Shown here: piece by piece, positions 59,593-64,000 of the stretch
Layout: each line of letters starts with the position of its first letter
Position numbering within the stretch: position 1 is the first letter of the stretch
Assembly: GCA_009910795.1 (NCBI GenBank)
Contig: VMEE01000039.1
Span: 62,001 to 126,000, forward strand
Direction of reading: 5' to 3'
Length of the DNA: 64,000 bases
Origin: Dehalobacter sp. CP
GTDB taxonomy: Bacteria > Bacillota_B > Desulfitobacteriia > Desulfitobacteriales > Syntrophobotulaceae
Program-made: the position numbers and the translations under genes
Notes under the pieces: generated by a model
What the model saw: the letters and a program-made list of their open reading frames with translations, nothing else
Database searches by the model: none
What the model was told of the DNA's origin: nothing

Positions 59593-60105
59593 TTGAAAAA
59601 GTATACGATAAAAGCAGGAGATACATTTTTCCTTTTAGCAGGCCGGAACGGGTGCTGCTGGCAGGATATCGGCAAAGCAAACCCCGGTGTCGATCCTTGC
59701 GCGTTGGTCGTTGGACAGATCGTTAATATTCCGGATCGGCAGGCTTCCGGTTATGGCGCTTCCGGATCTGCCGGTTCAGCTTATGCCAACGATCCAGGCA
59801 ATTACCTTACCAGTGGGTATGCCCAAAAACGGTACGATGATGTAATCCTTGAAGTAGAAGGCGTAAAAATCCGGGTTGCCAGGATCGGCGAACCGACAGT
59901 TCCGCATGAGGTCCATTTTATCCTGCCGCGGACTGAAATTCGGAAAGTGGAATGTCCCGGAAATGGGGTTATTGAAACCAGTATTATGCTGAGCAATATT
60001 AATATTGTCAATTCTCCGCGGATGGAAGGCGAAAAATCCGCACTTGGGGTCATTTATCCTCAGGTTCAGAGCAGCGAGAAAACGGACAGCGAAACGCCAA
60101 AATAG
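59593..60105 (+). CDS. LysM-domain protein
   Basis: A 170-residue protein with one LysM domain at residues 1-50 (YTIKAGDTFFLLAGRNGCCWQDIGKANPGVDPCALVVGQIVNIP). A Gly/Ala/Ser/Tyr-rich linker follows (51-75), then a beta-rich domain (about 80-145) of unknown family. There is no signal peptide, as in many spore-coat and cortex-related LysM proteins of spore-formers, so a spore-envelope role is possible (inference). TTG start with AGGGGGAGGG upstream. Confidence 0.78.
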   Translation: MKKYTIKAGDTFFLLAGRNGCCWQDIGKANPGVDPCALVVGQIVNIPDRQASGYGASGSAGSAYANDPGNYLTSGYAQKRYDDVILEVEGVKIRVARIGEPTVPHEVHFILPRTEIRKVECPGNGVIETSIMLSNINIVNSPRMEGEKSALGVIYPQVQSSEKTDSETPK

Positions 60106-60265
60106 ACGCCTCAAACGTGGTTCATGACTATTCAAAGAATTCAGCAAAATTATTTTATATTTTTATTTTTTTCGTTATAATGAGATATGCCTTATTTTAG
60201 GTAGAAAAAGGCTATGTCATTATTTTGTTTTCTATAGCAAATAATAGATAAAGAAGGAGAGACCT

Positions 60266-60763
60266 ATGAACCGTATTCATGTTTTCCATGGTGTTAATCT
60301 TCATCTTCTCGGACAGAGAGAACCGGATATATACGGTAAAACAACGCTTGATGAAGTGAACGGCAGGTTGATCGAGACGGGACAAACACATGGCTTCACT
60401 GTCGAGTGCCATCAGACGAACTATGAAGGGGAGCTTGTGGACTGGATTACGAAGTTAACGCCGGCTGATTTTTTAATTCTTAACCCAGGGGCCTGGACCC
60501 ATACAAGCTATGCACTTTACGATGCGATCAAAGGGGTAAACGTGCCCGCTCTTGAAGTGCATCTGTCGAATATTTATGCCCGGGAAGGTTTTCGTTCCCA
60601 TTCAGTGATCGCCGGAGCCTGCGTCGGGCAAATCAGCGGACTCGGGACAGACAGTTATTTTCTGGCCTTAGCCTATGCGCTGGAATTTCAGAAGTACCGT
60701 CAGAAGGAAAGGAATAGCAACCATGAGGCTGGAAAAGATTCGCCGGAGACTGGCCGAGAATAA
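60266..60763 (+). CDS. aroQ: 3-dehydroquinate dehydratase, type II
   Basis: A 165-residue dodecamer-type dehydroquinase. HGVNLHLLGQREPDIYGKTTL includes the catalytic tyrosine (near residue 23) and loop arginine; NPGAWTHTS and LEVHLSNIYAREGFR hold the catalytic histidine (about 100) and substrate contacts. It catalyses step 3 of the shikimate pathway, between AroB and AroE. AAGGAGAG precedes the ATG; a TATAAT (about 60176) is the likely -10. Its tail overlaps the aminopeptidase start by 41 nt. Confidence 0.95.
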   Translation: MNRIHVFHGVNLHLLGQREPDIYGKTTLDEVNGRLIETGQTHGFTVECHQTNYEGELVDWITKLTPADFLILNPGAWTHTSYALYDAIKGVNVPALEVHLSNIYAREGFRSHSVIAGACVGQISGLGTDSYFLALAYALEFQKYRQKERNSNHEAGKDSPETGRE

Positions 60764-61781
60764 ACTTGATGCCTTAATCGTGACCTCATCGCCCAATATT
60801 TTTTATTTAAGCGGTTTTACGGGGACCAGTGCAACCTTGCTGATCGAACCCAGCCGTTCCATTCTATTCACAGACTTCCGGTATATTGAACAAGCCGCGG
60901 CGGAAGCCCCGGGTTTTGAAATTATCAAAGTGACCGGAGATCCCTATGCAGTCATCGGAGAGATGGTTCAAGGGCTGATTGTAATAGGGATTGAGGAAGA
61001 GGCTTTGTCTTGGGGCGATTTCCAGAAACTGCAGCAGGCTCTAAGCGGGCATAGATTTGAAAATGCCTCCGTGATCTTTAAGAAGCTCCGGCAAATTAAG
61101 GATGAAACGGAAATTGCACTGATCCGCCAGGCGGTTAGAATCACGGACCAGGCCTTTGTCCAGACACTGGACAAGATATATCCGGGAATGACGGAAGAAG
61201 AGCTTTCGTTGGAACTGGAATTCTGCCAAAGGAAAATGGGTGCCAGCGGCCGATCGTTTGACTATATTGTCGCCTCGGGAACACGTTCCGCGCTGCCGCA
61301 CGGTGTGGCTTCCAGCAAAAAGATACAAAAAGGGGAATTTCTAACGCTGGATATTGGAGCGATCTACCAAAGGTATTGTTCCGATTTTACGCGGACGCTG
61401 TTTTTGGGAAAGCCTGAGAGCAAGCACCTGGAAGTTTACGATATTGTGCTCGAGGCGCAGCTGGCCGGGGTTAAAGCTCTGAAGCCCGGCGTTAAGGCTA
61501 AAGATGTCGATGCGGTAGCCAGAGAAGTGATTACACGTGCCGGTTACGGTGAATATTTCGGTCACAGTCTGGGGCATTCCCTCGGGATCGAGATCCATGA
61601 GACACCGTATTTAAATACCCGTGATGAAACGGTACTTGAACCGGGGATGGTACTTACGATTGAACCCGGAATTTATATCCCTGACTGGGGCGGCGTCAGA
61701 ATTGAAGATGTCGCGTTAGTCACAAATTCTGGTTTGGAAGTCTTGACACAGACACCAAAGCAGTGCATTATTATTGATTAG
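60723..61781 (+). CDS. pepP: Xaa-Pro aminopeptidase (M24B)
   Basis: A 352-residue creatinase-fold metallopeptidase that removes N-terminal residues before proline. The N-terminal domain is about 1-130; the pita-bread domain has metal ligands in LDIGAIY and CSDFTRT (two aspartates), GHSLGHSLG (histidine), EPGIYIP and VRIEDV (glutamates). Start ATG 60723 follows AAGGAAAGGAA, within the aroQ 3' end. In Firmicutes this gene regularly precedes efp, as here. Confidence 0.94.
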   Translation: MRLEKIRRRLAENKLDALIVTSSPNIFYLSGFTGTSATLLIEPSRSILFTDFRYIEQAAAEAPGFEIIKVTGDPYAVIGEMVQGLIVIGIEEEALSWGDFQKLQQALSGHRFENASVIFKKLRQIKDETEIALIRQAVRITDQAFVQTLDKIYPGMTEEELSLELEFCQRKMGASGRSFDYIVASGTRSALPHGVASSKKIQKGEFLTLDIGAIYQRYCSDFTRTLFLGKPESKHLEVYDIVLEAQLAGVKALKPGVKAKDVDAVAREVITRAGYGEYFGHSLGHSLGIEIHETPYLNTRDETVLEPGMVLTIEPGIYIPDWGGVRIEDVALVTNSGLEVLTQTPKQCIIID

Positions 61782-61846
61782 TGGCATTACTTGTATCCGT
61801 TATTGATACATAAAAAAATCTACAATATTATAGGGGGATCAGCAAA

Positions 61847-62404
61847 ATGATTTCTTCAAACGATTTTAAAACCGGAGTGACTATTGAACTGGATGGCGAT
61901 ATATTTCAGATAGTCGAATTCCAACACGTGAAACCTGGAAAAGGCGCTGCTTTTGTGCGTGCCAAAGTTAAGAATGTCAGAACGGGCGGCGTTGTTGAAA
62001 AGAAATTCAATGCCGGGGAGAAAGTTCCCAGAGCCCGTCTGGATCGCCGTGAGATGCAGTATTTGTATAAAGACGGTGATCAATTTGTTGTGATGGACAA
62101 TGAAAGCTATGAACAAATTATGTTGACCGAGGCTCAAATTGGCCAGGAAGTCAAGTGGCTCAAAGAAAATATGAACCTTGGCGTCCTGCTCTATAATAGC
62201 GAAGTCATTGGTGTAGACCTTCCCAATACAGTTGTGCTTAAAGTAACGGAATGTGAGCCCGGAGTCAAGGGTGATACGGCCACAGGCGGTACCAAAGCGG
62301 CGACTGTCGAGACCGGTGCTACGGTTCAAGTACCGTTCTTTGTGAATGAAGGCGATGTCCTGATTATCGACACCAGAAGCGGAGCGTATGTTTCCCGGGC
62401 TTAA
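61847..62404 (+). CDS. efp: elongation factor P
   Basis: A 185-residue translation factor that rescues ribosomes stalled at polyproline. It has three OB/KOW-like domains; the loop [21 protein letters not shown] carries the lysine that can be modified, and the C-terminus has [27 protein letters not shown]. The length is exactly typical. AGGGGGATC precedes the ATG. A bidirectional terminator follows. Confidence 0.97.
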   Translation: MISSNDFKTGVTIELDGDIFQIVEFQHVKPGKGAAFVRAKVKNVRTGGVVEKKFNAGEKVPRARLDRREMQYLYKDGDQFVVMDNESYEQIMLTEAQIGQEVKWLKENMNLGVLLYNSEVIGVDLPNTVVLKVTECEPGVKGDTATGGTKAATVETGATVQVPFFVNEGDVLIIDTRSGAYVSRA

Positions 62405-62440
62405 TCATCTTATCTATTACAAGAAGAATAATTAGAATAA

Positions 62441-62488
62441 AAGGGTTGTTGGGCAAGTAATTTCTTGAGCAACAACCCTTTATTATTT
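62441..62488. terminator. bidirectional terminator between efp and the GH18 gene
   Basis: A perfect 11-bp stem AAGGGTTGTTG / CAACAACCCTT (62441-62451, 62470-62480), with T-rich sequence on the right and A-rich on the left, so it can serve both convergent genes. Confidence 0.85.
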
Positions 62489-62527
62489 GTGAAACGCAAG
62501 AATCTGTTTGAGGAATCTCTCATTTCC

Positions 62528-63937
62528 TCATTTCCGGACCGTAAAATTATCTTCCAGCAAAGCCCAGTTCTGAGGAAAGGGATAGGCTAAAGCCCAATAA
62601 CTGATGCCTCTTAATCCATAAGCTTTGACGGTATCAAATTTGGCCTGGGCACTGCGGGCATCCTCAAACCACACTTCATGACTGTTTCCCTGCGTATCCG
62701 TATACCGGAAGAAAGGGGACTGGGTAACCGTATCATACTGGATCTCAGCATGATATCGAAGGGCTCTGGACATTGCTTCATCCATTCCAAAGGTTTCGGC
62801 AATTTGTCCGGAGACATGCGGCAAAAGCCAATCCCTGGCATAAATCTGAAAGCCAAAAAAGATTTTTTCTCTTGGAATGACTGAAACAGTATAATCCAAA
62901 ACCCGTTTGATCTGATTCAAGGGAGAAATTGCCTGTGGTGAAGCGCCGCGCCAACCCCATTCATAGGTCATAAGAACAACGAAATCTACAATTCGGCCAT
63001 GGGCTGGATAATCATGCGCCTCGTAGAGCAGTCCCCGTTGTTCAGCACTTAATTTTGGCGCTAAAGCCGTTGAAACGAAGAACCCTTCTGCATGAAGACG
63101 GGTAACTGCTATTTGAAGCAAAGCGTTATAAGCTCCCCTGTCTTCGGGAAGTACGTTTTCAAAATCAATGTTAAGTCCCCGATAACCTTTTTCTTTCATG
63201 ATATTGATGGCATTTGTCATTAACCGATTAATGGCTTCCGTATTGGTCAAGACAAGATGAGCAAGATTTTCTCCACGCGTAGTCGACGTAAAGTTGGTAA
63301 TGGACATCATCGGGGTTACTTTTTTTGCTATGGCAGCTTGAATGAGCGGAAGATCTTCGATTGTCTGCAGGCTTCCATCCTCTCTAATCAAGTAGGCGAA
63401 AGGACTTAAATATGTAAGATGTTCAGCTTCCCGATTGACAGTAGCAATCGCATCCTGACTGAAACGATAGATATAGCCATTGACATCGATGGTTGGCCGA
63501 GGTTTACGCGGGATCATGAGTACAGTGCCCGGATAAATCAAATTGACGTTCGTGATGTTATTGACCTTAATGAGGTTTTGTAAAGAGACTTGATATTTTT
63601 GAGCAATAAACCATAAAGTCTCTCCAGCGAGAACGCGATGCCGCCTGGCAGGAATGGTGATCAGCTGGCCAGGATAAATATTGGCAGGGTTAGCAATCTG
63701 ATTGTTCTGGAGAATGATTTGTACGGTCGTTCCATAAATCTGGGCAATTTTCCATAATGTTTCTCCCGATTTCACAGTATGGAAGACATCTTCAGTCGGT
63801 ATAACTAATGCTAATCCGGTCAGCAGTTGTACAGGTTCAACAAGTCCGTTCACGCTTATGATTGATGCCGGCGAGACCCGATATGTAATTGCAATCTGAT
63901 CCAAAGTTTGATTCGCTTTGACGACATGAATAAGCAT
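62528..63937 (-). CDS. LysM/GH18 spore peptidoglycan hydrolase (YaaH/SleL-like)
   Basis: A 469-residue protein: three LysM repeats (about 1-45, 50-95 and 97-142; GETLWKIAQIYG and GETLWFIAQKYQ), then a GH18 TIM barrel (about 150-469) with the catalytic stretch GLNIDFENV (aspartate and glutamate) and YEWGWRGASPQAISP. It has no signal peptide. The architecture is that of spore cortex N-acetylglucosaminidases of the SleL/YaaH group, which act in germination or coat assembly. Start 63937 has AGGAGGTG 4 nt upstream. Confidence 0.9.
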   Translation of the reverse strand: MLIHVVKANQTLDQIAITYRVSPASIISVNGLVEPVQLLTGLALVIPTEDVFHTVKSGETLWKIAQIYGTTVQIILQNNQIANPANIYPGQLITIPARRHRVLAGETLWFIAQKYQVSLQNLIKVNNITNVNLIYPGTVLMIPRKPRPTIDVNGYIYRFSQDAIATVNREAEHLTYLSPFAYLIREDGSLQTIEDLPLIQAAIAKKVTPMMSITNFTSTTRGENLAHLVLTNTEAINRLMTNAINIMKEKGYRGLNIDFENVLPEDRGAYNALLQIAVTRLHAEGFFVSTALAPKLSAEQRGLLYEAHDYPAHGRIVDFVVLMTYEWGWRGASPQAISPLNQIKRVLDYTVSVIPREKIFFGFQIYARDWLLPHVSGQIAETFGMDEAMSRALRYHAEIQYDTVTQSPFFRYTDTQGNSHEVWFEDARSAQAKFDTVKAYGLRGISYWALAYPFPQNWALLEDNFTVRK

Positions 63938-64000
63938 AGAGCACCTCCTACTCCTTTTCATGTAGGATATGTAGAAAGGAAACTCAAGGTGATTTATCCT

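Overview
The window looks like chromosomal DNA of an anaerobic, endospore-forming, low-to-mid GC Firmicute, most likely a Peptococcaceae/Desulfitobacteriaceae relative (Desulfitobacterium, Dehalobacter or Syntrophobotulus type). The evidence is an intact sporulation sigma-K gene, a spore-type LysM/GH18 hydrolase, a Firmicute alaS-IreB-RuvX-DUF1292-MltG-U32 gene string, AcuA next to an acetyl-CoA synthetase region, strong GGAGG ribosome sites and frequent TTG/GTG starts. The genus is inference; no rRNA or tRNA gene was seen.

Layout. 1-5.2 kb: start of an FAD oxidoreductase, a transporter, PRC-barrel and DUF948-type envelope proteins, endonuclease III and a uridine-kinase-like protein. 5.4-15.5 kb: threonine synthase, acetyl-CoA synthetase, a CYTH protein, oligopeptidase F, an Mrp ATPase, then overlapping ahcY and acuA. 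15.5-18.3 kb: a roughly 0.7-kb gene-free stretch that looks like a large structured RNA with its own terminator, beside a visibly AT-rich GAF/PAS/HD-GYP gene. 18.4-28 kb: bactofilin, M23 peptidase, UvrC, small membrane proteins, a phosphoesterase, azoreductase, a diguanylate cyclase and RarA. 28-36.5 kb: Rrf2 regulator-IscS-IscU/NifU-MnmA (Fe-S and tRNA thiolation), a PRC-barrel/zinc-ribbon pair, an AI-2E-type permease and AlaRS. 36.6-42 kb: IreB, aldo/keto reductase, RuvX, DUF1292, MltG and U32 peptidase.

42-57 kb is a long type IV pilus/type II secretion-like region. PilM, PilN and PilO are followed by a nested inverted-repeat element, sigK, a YqeG phosphatase and the shikimate genes aroE, aroK and aroB interleaved with prepilin genes. 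Then come four more prepilin-like proteins, a PilB/GspE ATPase, a PilC/GspF platform protein, a major-prepilin-like gene, a PilM+PilN (GspL-like) fusion and a PilO/GspM-like protein. No secretin, retraction ATPase or prepilin peptidase lies in the window, so the machine needs partners elsewhere.

56.8-59.6 kb is a MarR-controlled locus with a near-perfect symmetric divergent operator/promoter. Both of its amidohydrolase genes look damaged: one is frameshifted and the other has lost its C-terminus. 59.6-64 kb holds a LysM protein, AroQ, an Xaa-Pro aminopeptidase, EF-P and the LysM/GH18 hydrolase.

The most promising unexplained signals are the large RNA candidate at about 15.69-16.42 kb, the 183-nt nested structure in front of sigK, and the coexistence of separate PilM/N/O with a fused GspL-like protein in a Gram-positive-type genome.
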